A DNA stretch of 5,648 nucleotides from CAADGY01 sp900696665 (GTDB lineage: Bacteria > Acidobacteriota > Terriglobia > Bryobacterales > Bryobacteraceae). Below are positions 1 through 5,597 of this stretch, piece by piece (the first letter of the stretch is position 1; every line of letters starts with the position of its first letter). The notes under the pieces are model-generated. The model was not told where the DNA came from. It did no database searches and worked only from the letters and a program-made list of their open reading frames with translations. The translations under genes and the position numbers were made by a program. The DNA lies in NCBI GenBank assembly GCA_035063885.1, contig JAPSFM010000183.1, positions 1-5,648 on the forward strand. The letters run 5' to 3'.

Positions 1-107
1 CTAGCGCGGACCGGCCGCGGGGTAAGCTTCGATCCGCCGTGACTGCGCCCAGGCGGAACAGCAGCAGACGCGTCTCCTCCTAAAGAACACCACCACCTCT
101 GCCCGCG
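1..107. other. Flank beyond the 3' end of the IS110 transposase; no gene seen
   Basis: No supportable coding frame is seen here. In transposase orientation this stretch lies immediately 3' of the ancestral stop codon (TAA, read from 110 to 108), so part of it should be the element's right end and the rest host DNA. Visible structure: a hairpin-capable repeat at 5-19 (CGCGG, five-base loop, CCGCG), a perfect ten-base palindrome AGACGCGTCT at 66-75, and the octamer CTCCTAAA at 77-84, which recurs near the transposase start. None of these has the T-tract of a terminator. The element/host boundary could not be fixed. Confidence 0.5.
77..84. repeat. Direct repeat copy 1 (CTCCTAAA), partner at 1538-1545
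   Basis: The octamer is found in the same orientation just beyond the transposase stop (77-84) and just before its start (1538-1545), about 1.46 kb apart, a typical IS110 element length. It could be a shared recombination core. However, its complement TTTAGGAG is also ribosome-binding-site-like and eight bases can match by chance. If it were the true boundary, the hairpin leader would lie outside the element. Confidence 0.3.
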
Positions 108-1502
108 TTAGTCTTGTGTTTGCGCTGCCGGGACGAGTTGGAATCTGAGCGCCCTGGCTTGGTTTCGCAAGATGGTCTCCGATCGCTTCCGGGCGTGCTC
201 ATCGCGACGAGCGAAGACGGTTTCGTCGTAGGCTTGACGCGTGGTGAGCAAGTGGAAGATGATACGCGCGAGCTTGTGGGCGGCCGCGGTGATGGCTTTG
301 GGCGCTCCCAATTTGGCTCGCATCCGGCGGTAGTAGTCGCCGAGTCCCGACCGGCTGTTGCGCAGCGCGTTGGCGGCCATCCGTAATGCCCATGTTGCCC
401 GGTTGTTGACGCGACGGGTGCCCACCGCCACCTTTTTTCCGCCGGTGATATCGTTGTCGGGGCACAAGCCCAGCCACGAGGCGAATGCCGAGGGGCTGAG
501 AAAGCGGGACAGGTCCGGGCCTACCTCGGCCAGCAGGGTGTGAGCCGTGAGGATGCTCATTCCGGGCACTTGCGTCAGATCTACGCCAAAAATGCGGTAT
601 AGGTGCGCGCGTGAATCGAATCGGGGCTCGTTGCCGAACGTCTTGTGCCGCCGTAGCTTTGGGGCTGGTAGAGGCTTCGCCTTACAGTCCACCCGGGCAT
701 CGAAGCTTTTCAGCTGCTCTTCAATTTCCCGGTCGCATTCGGCGATCAGCTCCTGGTAATTGCGGAAGGCGGCCAGCGACTGGCGTAAGGTGAACAGGTG
801 CTCGCACCGGTAGTCCCCCACCAGGGACTTGATGATGGTTTCGCCGCTGGCCCTGTTTCTGCCGTCGCGCAGTGCGGTCAACTTATTGGGGTCGCGCTCC
901 CCGGCCGGATCGCGTCCACGATTTTCAACCCGGTCACTCCTGTGATGTCGCTGATGACGTGATGAATCTACAGGTTCATCTGATCCAGCGCTTTGTGCAT
1001 CCGCAAGACATGGGTGGCGGCCGTTTGAATCAGGCTGTCACGATGGCGTGCCAGCGAGCGGAGCACGCAAACCTGATCCGCGGGTCGAAAAGAAGGCCGC
1101 AACAGTCCCACCGCATGCAGGTACCGCAACCATTGACAATCGGAAACATCGGTTCGCCGGCCAGGAACGTTCTGGAAATGCCGCGCATTGACCAGGCACA
1201 CTTGGAATCCACGAGCTTCCAGGATCTGGAACAGCGGAATCCAGTAGACGCCAGTGGATTCCATCGCCACCGTTTCGATCCTGCAGCACTGCCAGCCTAA
1301 GCAGATCTTCCGTGAAGGTCGGGAATGCTCGCACGGGTTCGGGATCCCGGTCAGCAGGTACGGCAACGAAAATTTCTGTTGCCCCGATATCGACTCCGGC
1401 CGCGTTGGACCGTAAGATCGGCAATTTGCTCGTGCTTTGGGTCGCTTTCCTCTTCCGCTTCTTAGCTCGGGCCCTGGTAAGATCACCTCGACTGGATGTC
1501 AC
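108..1502 (-). pseudogene. IS110-family transposase, inactivated by two frameshifts and a nonsense codon
   Basis: Translated in pieces, this is an IS110 transposase. The N-terminal DEDD (RuvC-like) domain starts with a Lys/Arg-rich leader, then AAGVDIGATEIFVAVP (first Asp, codon 1389-1391). After a frame change it continues with VAMESTGVYWIP (Glu, codon 1259-1261) and TDVSDCQWLRYLHAVG (Asp codons 1148-1150 and 1139-1141). The C-terminal Transposase_20 domain includes VPGMSILTAHTLLAEVGPDL, FASWLGLCPDND and GTRRVNNRATWALRMAANAL. Three lesions are visible. Near 1289 the frame changes where the family normally has about four more residues, consistent with a deletion of roughly 11 bases. At 968-970 TAG replaces the Gln codon expected after QMNL. 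Near 906 one base is missing from the segment that otherwise restores DAI-LAGERDPNKLTALRDG. The start is uncertain: GTG at 1502 is the nearest in-frame start codon upstream of the conserved part. The intact 3' piece (881-108) has an ATG by chance, but lacks the DEDD domain. Confidence 0.9.
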
Positions 1503-1537
1503 CGGGGGCGGCGGCCCGGGCCGTGCAAATAGGTACT

Positions 1538-1545
1538 CTCCTAAA
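1538..1545. repeat. Direct repeat copy 2 (CTCCTAAA), partner at 77-84
   Basis: On the minus strand this reads TTTAGGAG and lies about 35 bases before the GTG at 1502. It contains AGGAG, so it may be the old transposase ribosome binding site rather than an element end. Confidence 0.3.
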
Positions 1546-1551
1546 CGGGAT

Positions 1552-1582
1552 CGCCGACGTCTCGCTACGGCGAGGCGCGGCG
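1552..1582. repeat. Strong imperfect inverted repeat (hairpin) in the IS leader
   Basis: Arms CGCCG (1552-1556) and CGGCG (1578-1582) flank a second pair of arms, CGTCTCGC (1558-1565) and GCGAGGCG (1570-1577), around the tetraloop TACG, with one unpaired A at 1557. On the plus strand the inner stem is eight pairs with one G:U, capped by a C(UACG)G loop of the stable UNCG type. On the minus strand, the likely transcribed one, the wobble becomes a C-A mismatch. There is no T-tract, so it is not a rho-independent terminator. It is the proximal hairpin of the proposed bridge-RNA region. Confidence 0.6.
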
Positions 1583-1649
1583 TCACCACTGCTGTGAGCA
1601 CGGGACCCGGAACCATGCTTGCATAACGGGCTTCGACGGCTCCACTGAT

Positions 1650-1672
1650 GCGGCGGTCTCACCTGTCGCCGC
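1650..1672. repeat. GC hairpin with an 11-base loop
   Basis: GCGGCG (1650-1655) pairs perfectly with CGCCGC (1667-1672) around an 11-base loop (1656-1666, minus-strand sequence ACAGGTGAGAC). An open loop of this size on a GC clamp is what a guide loop of an IS110 bridge RNA would look like. That reading is inference. Confidence 0.5.
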
Positions 1673-1694
1673 CCACGGTATGCCTGAGATCATA

Positions 1695-1712
1695 CACCCG
1701 GCTCTGCCGGTG
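1695..1712. repeat. Outer hairpin of the IS leader
   Basis: CACCCGGC (1695-1702) and GCCGGTG (1706-1712) form a seven-pair stem with one bulged base and a three-base loop. In transposase orientation it would be the first stem-loop of the proposed RNA. Confidence 0.5.
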
Positions 1713-1732
1713 CTCTTTCCTATTGTGACCCA

Positions 1733-1797
1733 CTGCGGTCGGTCCCAAAGCTTGTATTATGAGAACGACATCCGGCCGCAGTTCGTTTCCTGCGGTC
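1733..1797. repeat. CTGCGGTC direct repeat and hairpin at the IS/host junction
   Basis: CTGCGGTC occurs at 1733-1740 and again at 1790-1797. The second copy is also the right arm of a hairpin: CCGCAG (1776-1781), an eight-base loop, CTGCGG (1790-1795), extended by a G:U and a G:C pair. The pair lies between the proposed leader RNA and the truncated host frame, so it may mark the element end, an attachment-like site, or be chance. No coding sequence is supported between 1741 and 1813. Confidence 0.35.
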
Positions 1798-1813
1798 AAG
1801 ACGGGGGAATTGA

Positions 1814-1957
1814 TACCCGAGCGACAGAGAAATGCAGCGGATCGCGGACTTGAGGCTGAAAGGCGGACTTCCCGAAAAGCGGATTGACGTCCAGACCTTA
1901 CTGGAGCGGCCGTTTGTTCCCTCGGAGATCGAGGCCGCGAAGGTCGAGGTGGAATGA
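1814..1957 (+). pseudogene. 3' stump of an upstream gene, cut off near the IS element
   Basis: This frame is open from 1814 (after an in-frame TGA at 1811-1813) to TGA at 1955-1957. It encodes about 47 residues, including the segments MQRIADLRLKGGLPEKRIDV and LLERPFVPSEIEAAKVEVE. The composition (charged, helical, no rare-residue clutter) and the ATGA overlap with the following gene suggest a real C-terminus that was once translationally coupled to it. The only ATG (1832-1834) has no good Shine-Dalgarno sequence and would give 41 residues. The missing 5' part should lie beyond the window or have been deleted when the IS element arrived or rearranged. I do not recognise the family. It could alternatively be a genuine 41-residue leader peptide. 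Confidence 0.5.
1939..1952 (+). promoter_or_regulatory. Ribosome binding site of the giant lipoprotein-like gene
   Basis: Two purine-rich matches precede the ATG at 1954: GAAGG (1939-1943, ten bases away) and GAGGT (1946-1950, three bases away). Both lie inside the preceding open frame, as expected for a coupled ATGA overlap where the terminating ribosome restarts. They support ATG 1954 as the start, as does the signal peptide that begins there. Confidence 0.5.
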
Positions 1958-4900
1958 AGCAGGCGGCGGCATCAATCCCTGTTGCGCTCAGCGCGGTCTT
2001 GGTGTTGGCGGCCGGTTCGGGATGTAATGAGCGCCCGGGTCTGCCTTCTCCCGGATCGGCGGAGTACCGCCAATTCTGTTCGGCCTTCTACCTGGGGTTG
2101 GCGGCGCTGCAATCGGGCGAAGATGTAAACGCGCGAAGGGGTCTGGAGCGCGCCACGCAGATTGCTCCCGGCGAGCCGGCGGGTTGGGTCAACCTCGCCC
2201 TGTTGGAATCCCGCCAGCAGGAGTTCGATGCCGCTATTAAGAATCTGCAACGGGCCCGCGCGCTGGCGCCCGGCGATGGCCGGATCGAGGAACTGCTGGG
2301 GATGGTGGAGAGCCGGCGGGGCAAGATCCCGGAGGCCATGGCTCATTATCGAAAAGCGGTTTCGCTGGACGGCGCGAATGTGCGGGCATTGTACGCGTGG
2401 GCAATGGAAACGGAACGGGAACAGGGGCCGACGAGCAGCGCGGATGCCCTCGAACTGTTGACGCGGATTCACCGGCTGCGCCCGGACAATGAGCGGGTGT
2501 TGCTCGATATCATCCGGCTGGCGGCGAAAGAAAACGATGCCGCCCGATTGAACGAGGCGATCAACTCGTTAGGAAGGAACGAAAGCGGTTGGCCGGAGAT
2601 CTCAAGACAACGCTACGCCCGGCTACGAGAGGCGGCAGCGAATCAGGACCCGCGCGGCACGGCCATTGAAGCGCAGTTCCTTGGCAATACGCTGATTCGG
2701 ACAGAGTCGTTCCGGCGAGGCCTCGAAGAAGTGAAACCGCCCGGCAACGCGGCCGGCGAGCCATTCCTCCGGTTCTTGAAGTTGCCGCCGGCGCGATCGG
2801 CCCCGGCCCCTCCCGACAACGGGCTGCGGTTCGAGGAACAGCCGTTGAAGGCGCCACGATCGAGGGGCGTTGGCTGGATTGGGCCGGTGGCGCTCGGCGC
2901 GGAGGAGGGGGTCGCTATTGTGTGGGCGGACGCGACGTCGCTCCATGTGGGGGATTCCGTCCGGTTGCCGCTTCCTCACGAGCGGTTTACGCGACCGCAG
3001 TGGGGAGTTTACTCCATTCTCGGCGCGGATCTGAATTACGACTTCAAGACGGACCTGGTTGTGGCGACGCCGTCCGGATTACGCATTTACCAGCAGACAG
3101 CGCAGGGCGGCTTCGTCGATTGGGGCACGAAGTCTAGGCTTGCGGCGCCGGTCCTGGCGGGAGCCTATACGGGGGCGTGGGCGATCGACTTCGATCTTGA
3201 TGGGGATCTGGACATCGTGCTGGGAACGGCGCGGGGCGAACCTCCCGTGCTGCGGAACAATGGCGATGGGACGTTTGTTCCGGTGTATCCGTTTAAGGGC
3301 GTGAACGGACTGGTGTCGTTTTCCAGCGCCGATATCGATGGCGAAGGCACTCCCGATGTCACGCTCGTGGATGCCGGCGGAGGACTGTACGTCTTTCAGA
3401 ATGAGCGGCTCGGCGCGTTCCGCCGCCGGGAGATCCCGCCCCAACTGGTGACAGGCAATGCGGCGGCAGCAGCCGGCGATATGGACGGAGATGGGCTGAT
3501 CGACCTCGCCGTGTTGCGTACGGACTCACGGATCATTCGGCTGGCGGACGGCGGTTCCGGCTCGGCATGGAAGACGGAGGAAGCCGCACGGGTTGCGGGA
3601 GGACCGAAGTCGCTGCTGCTCGCCGATTTAGACAACAACGGTAGCCTGGACATCATCGCCGGCGGCCAGGTTCTTCTGGGCGATGGAACGACCTTCGCTG
3701 CGGGCCCAGCCGTGCCGTTGGCATCCTGTTCCGTCGTGGATCTGAATCGGGATGGTCGACTGGATTTGATCGGGCTGAGCGCGGCAGGAACAGCCGCACA
3801 ATTCATGAGCTTCGGCACGAAACGATACCATTGGCAGGTGATACGCCCGAAAGCGGCGGTCATCCTGGGAGACCAGCGCATCAATCCATTCGGCATCGGC
3901 GGTGAGATCGAAGTCCGTTCGGGATTATTCACACAGAAGCAAGTTATTAACTCACCGCATGTGCACTTCGGGCTGGGAGAGAATGACGGCGTCGAGTTTG
4001 CACGGATCGTGTGGCCGAATGGAATCGTCCAGTCCGAGTTCGAGTTGAAAGCGGATCAAAGCATTGCCGCGCCTCAACGGCTGAAGGGGTCTTGCCCGTT
4101 CCTTTTCACATGGGACGGAAAACGCATGCGTTTCGTGAAGGATGCCGGTCCTATGTCGGCTTCCCTTGGCGCTCATGCGGACGGCCAAGCGCTCGAACCA
4201 ATCCATCATACCGAGCAGTGGTTCAAGATCGACGGAGATCAACTTGCGCCGCGATCGAGTTACTACGACGTACGGTTGACGAATGAGTATTGGGAGACGC
4301 ATTATGCCGATCGTTACGCTTTGATGGTTGTCGACCATCCGAAGGGTTCGCACGTCTATGTCGACGAGAGGGTGGCGCCCGTGCAGCCAGCGCTCAAGGT
4401 TTACGTTACGGCCGTACCGAGGGCGTTTGCCAGCGCCAAAGACGAGCGAGGGCAGGACGCCGGGGCGGCGGTGAATCAACTCGACGCGCGGCATCTGAGC
4501 ACATTCGCCAAGGGGCAATATTTGGGGTTTGCCCGCGATCATTGGGTGGAACTGGAGGTGCCGGAAGACGCCCCGCAAGCCGGCCCCTTGTATATGATTG
4601 CGGACGGCTCTCTTCGCCCCTGGGATGAGACGGTCACGGTAGCGCGAAACCAGGGAAACAGCCCCAGACCACGGAGTTTGCGGATCGAGGTTCCCGATGG
4701 CGAGGGTCGCTGGGTGACCGCGCAGGATGACCTTGGCGTCCCCGCCGGACGGCTGAAGACCGTCGTCTTCGAGGTGGGGCGTTTGTTCCGTCCAGGCGCA
4801 CCGCGCCGGTTGCGCCTGCGCACGAACCTGGAGATCTATTGGGACCGCATCGCGTGGGCCGCGGGCGTCTCAAGTGCCGGCATCAGCCTGCGGCTATCCG

Positions 4901-5385
4901 CGCTCCAGCAAGCCGAACTTCGCTATCGCGGCTATTCATTGCTGACGAGGGATGGGCCGAGTTCACCTGAACTGGCGCATTATGACGCCATCGTCCGGAC
5001 AGCGCCGCAATGGAGGGACCTGGAAGGGTACTACACCCGCTACGGGGATGTGCGGGAACTTCTTGAAACGGCTGACGACCGTATCGTGCTGGTGAACTCC
5101 GCGGATGAACTGCGATTGCGGTTTGCCGCACCGCCGCCTCCCGCCGCGGGTTGGATTCGCGACTACGTCTTCATTTCCGATGGATGGATCAAGGAAGGCG
5201 ATTACAACTTCCGATTCTCCAAGTCCGTCCTTCCGTTGCCGCATCATGGCATGAGGACGTACGCAGGGCCGCTGTTGCCTCTTGAGCGCGATGCCGCGTA
5301 CCGCAAGCATCCGTCCGACTGGCTGCGATTCCACACGCGCTATGTCACTCCGAAGCAGTTTGCACGGGCCCTCTGGAGGCCTTAG
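1954..5385 (+). CDS. Exported TPR / FG-GAP (VCBS) propeller / ASPIC-UnbV protein, CRTAC1-like, 1143 aa
   Basis: Residues 1-24 form a signal peptide ending in AAGSGC. Cys24 suggests a lipoprotein, though Gly rather than Leu/Val at -3 makes the lipobox weak. TPR-like repeats fill about 43-206, clearest at 76-109 and 110-143. From about 305 to 620 is a beta-propeller with Asp-rich calcium loops of FG-GAP/VCBS type beginning at D359, D412, D460, D509, D558 and D596, about 38-53 residues apart. The best is DFDLDGDLD (412-420). A loop-less first blade near 305-350 would make seven. An ASPIC/UnbV module follows at about 640-700 (NPFGIGG, HVHFGLGEN, VWPNGIVQ). Residues 714-1143 begin with CPFLFTWDGKRMRFVKDAG and contain YVFISDGWIKEGDYNFRF near the end; I cannot assign a domain. 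The ATG overlaps the preceding stop codon. FG-GAP and TPR modules usually bind ligands or proteins, so an outer-surface binding or assembly role is likely. No enzyme motif is seen. The substrate is unknown. Confidence 0.93.
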   Translation: MKQAAASIPVALSAVLVLAAGSGCNERPGLPSPGSAEYRQFCSAFYLGLAALQSGEDVNARRGLERATQIAPGEPAGWVNLALLESRQQEFDAAIKNLQRARALAPGDGRIEELLGMVESRRGKIPEAMAHYRKAVSLDGANVRALYAWAMETEREQGPTSSADALELLTRIHRLRPDNERVLLDIIRLAAKENDAARLNEAINSLGRNESGWPEISRQRYARLREAAANQDPRGTAIEAQFLGNTLIRTESFRRGLEEVKPPGNAAGEPFLRFLKLPPARSAPAPPDNGLRFEEQPLKAPRSRGVGWIGPVALGAEEGVAIVWADATSLHVGDSVRLPLPHERFTRPQWGVYSILGADLNYDFKTDLVVATPSGLRIYQQTAQGGFVDWGTKSRLAAPVLAGAYTGAWAIDFDLDGDLDIVLGTARGEPPVLRNNGDGTFVPVYPFKGVNGLVSFSSADIDGEGTPDVTLVDAGGGLYVFQNERLGAFRRREIPPQLVTGNAAAAAGDMDGDGLIDLAVLRTDSRIIRLADGGSGSAWKTEEAARVAGGPKSLLLADLDNNGSLDIIAGGQVLLGDGTTFAAGPAVPLASCSVVDLNRDGRLDLIGLSAAGTAAQFMSFGTKRYHWQVIRPKAAVILGDQRINPFGIGGEIEVRSGLFTQKQVINSPHVHFGLGENDGVEFARIVWPNGIVQSEFELKADQSIAAPQRLKGSCPFLFTWDGKRMRFVKDAGPMSASLGAHADGQALEPIHHTEQWFKIDGDQLAPRSSYYDVRLTNEYWETHYADRYALMVVDHPKGSHVYVDERVAPVQPALKVYVTAVPRAFASAKDERGQDAGAAVNQLDARHLSTFAKGQYLGFARDHWVELEVPEDAPQAGPLYMIADGSLRPWDETVTVARNQGNSPRPRSLRIEVPDGEGRWVTAQDDLGVPAGRLKTVVFEVGRLFRPGAPRRLRLRTNLEIYWDRIAWAAGVSSAGISLRLSALQQAELRYRGYSLLTRDGPSSPELAHYDAIVRTAPQWRDLEGYYTRYGDVRELLETADDRIVLVNSADELRLRFAAPPPPAAGWIRDYVFISDGWIKEGDYNFRFSKSVLPLPHHGMRTYAGPLLPLERDAAYRKHPSDWLRFHTRYVTPKQFARALWRP

Positions 5386-5399
5386 CCGCCGTAGGCGGT
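5385..5399 (+). terminator. Small GC hairpin directly after the stop codon; weak terminator candidate
   Basis: CCGCC (5386-5390) and GGCGG (5394-5398) pair around the loop GTA, with a possible G:U extension to 5385 and 5399. It starts immediately after the TAG of the giant gene. No T-tract follows, so it is not a canonical intrinsic terminator; it might act as a 3' stability or pausing hairpin. Confidence 0.3.
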
Positions 5400-5597
5400 C
5401 ACGCTGGAGGTGAATCGCAAGCGCATCCGGACGAGTTCGACAGTTCACTCCGCATGGCGGCGCTAAAACAATTCACGTCGAAAATGTAGAAACTCCAGTC
5501 CACCCGTTTTCAGCCGGTGGCGCGTCAAGCGTATGCGTCAGACCAAGTACAGCATTGATCGGAACTGCGGGCTGCCCTAATCTGCTGAACAGAACAT
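5400..5597. other. Intergenic stretch, no convincing gene
   Basis: All plus-strand frames here are short and interrupted. The section around 5465-5515 is richer in A and T than the coding DNA before it, and carries GAAAA (about 5483) and TTTTC (about 5508) in inverted orientation plus CCACC/GGTGG arms around the second. It looks like ordinary intergenic DNA or an eroded element end. The minus-strand frame that enters from 5448 is antisense to the giant gene and is not credible. Confidence 0.5.
5555..5583 (+). promoter_or_regulatory. Weak sigma70-like promoter candidate for the last gene
   Basis: TTGATC (5555-5560) and TAATCT (5578-5583) are 17 bases apart and would start transcription near 5590, just before the ATG at 5598. 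The -35 matches the consensus at four of six positions and the -10 at three of six. In GC-rich DNA this is only suggestive. The leader would be very short and there is no clear Shine-Dalgarno sequence. Confidence 0.22.

Larger units (their letters stand above)
77..1740 (-). mobile_element. Degraded IS110-family insertion sequence (approximate limits)
   Basis: The span covers a broken but near full-length IS110-type transposase (108-1502) plus a hairpin-rich non-coding leader on its 5' side (1545-1740). IS110 elements lack terminal inverted repeats and usually make no target duplication. They are recombined by a DEDD/Ser transposase guided by a structured RNA encoded in a non-coding end. The long 5' leader and short 3' tail fit the IS110 group, with the RNA upstream of the transposase, better than the IS1111 group, with the RNA downstream. 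Limits are estimates: the 3' limit is set at the octamer CTCCTAAA (77-84) and the 5' limit just beyond the outermost leader hairpin. The copy cannot make an active transposase. It is adjacent to what appears to be a truncated host gene, so it may have inserted there or mediated a rearrangement. Confidence 0.6.
1545..1740 (-). ncRNA. Putative bridge-RNA region (remnant) in the IS110 left end
   Basis: This is the non-coding stretch directly 5' of the transposase. In transcription order (minus strand) it holds three separate hairpins: 1712-1695 (7-bp stem, one bulged G, AGA loop), 1672-1650 (6-bp GC stem with an 11-base loop) and 1582-1552 (imperfect 13-bp stem, CGTA loop). Between the last two is a short ATGC-AA-GCAT hairpin (1624-1615). 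In IS110-group elements such as IS621 this location encodes an RNA of roughly 180 nt with a 5' stem-loop followed by target- and donor-binding loops. The order and size here fit that plan. I could not align the loops to a donor or target sequence, and the host transposase is dead, so it is probably a relic. Assignment is by position and structure, not sequence homology. Confidence 0.35.

Noticed and set aside
108..881. The 257-codon minus-strand frame as an independent functional transposase gene
   Set aside because: It is only the C-terminal part of the broken IS110 transposase; its ATG is an internal Met codon and the DEDD domain lies in other frames upstream.
872..1300. Plus-strand open frame of 142 codons
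   Set aside because: It is antisense to the conserved DEDD domain of the transposase. Its translation shows no family features while the opposite strand is clearly recognisable.
24..1753. AAGCTT at 24-29 and 1748-1753, and ACTGCG at 42-47 and 1732-1737, as matched IS ends
   Set aside because: Each match is only six bases, AAGCTT is a palindrome, and the two pairs do not imply consistent boundaries.
1755..1760. TATTAT as a -10 promoter box for the giant gene
   Set aside because: Good -10 match, but no acceptable -35 at 16-18 bases upstream on the plus strand. The minus-strand reading (CATAAT) likewise lacks a -35 partner.
1759..1887. Plus-strand ATG frame of about 42 codons upstream of the giant gene
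   Set aside because: Arg/Thr/Ser-rich translation without a ribosome binding site. It overlaps in another frame the stump that shares the ATGA junction, which is the better candidate.
3952..4578. Minus-strand open frame of 208 codons inside the giant gene (also 3396-3932, 178 codons, and 4963-5448, 161 codons)
   Set aside because: Long antisense frames are expected in GC-rich DNA opposite a real gene. The plus-strand frame carries clear domain motifs throughout, and these frames have none.
5407..5463. Short GTG-initiated frame after GGAG in the 3' flank
   Set aside because: Only 18 codons, with no recognisable pattern beyond a Lys/Arg-rich stretch; no support as a gene.
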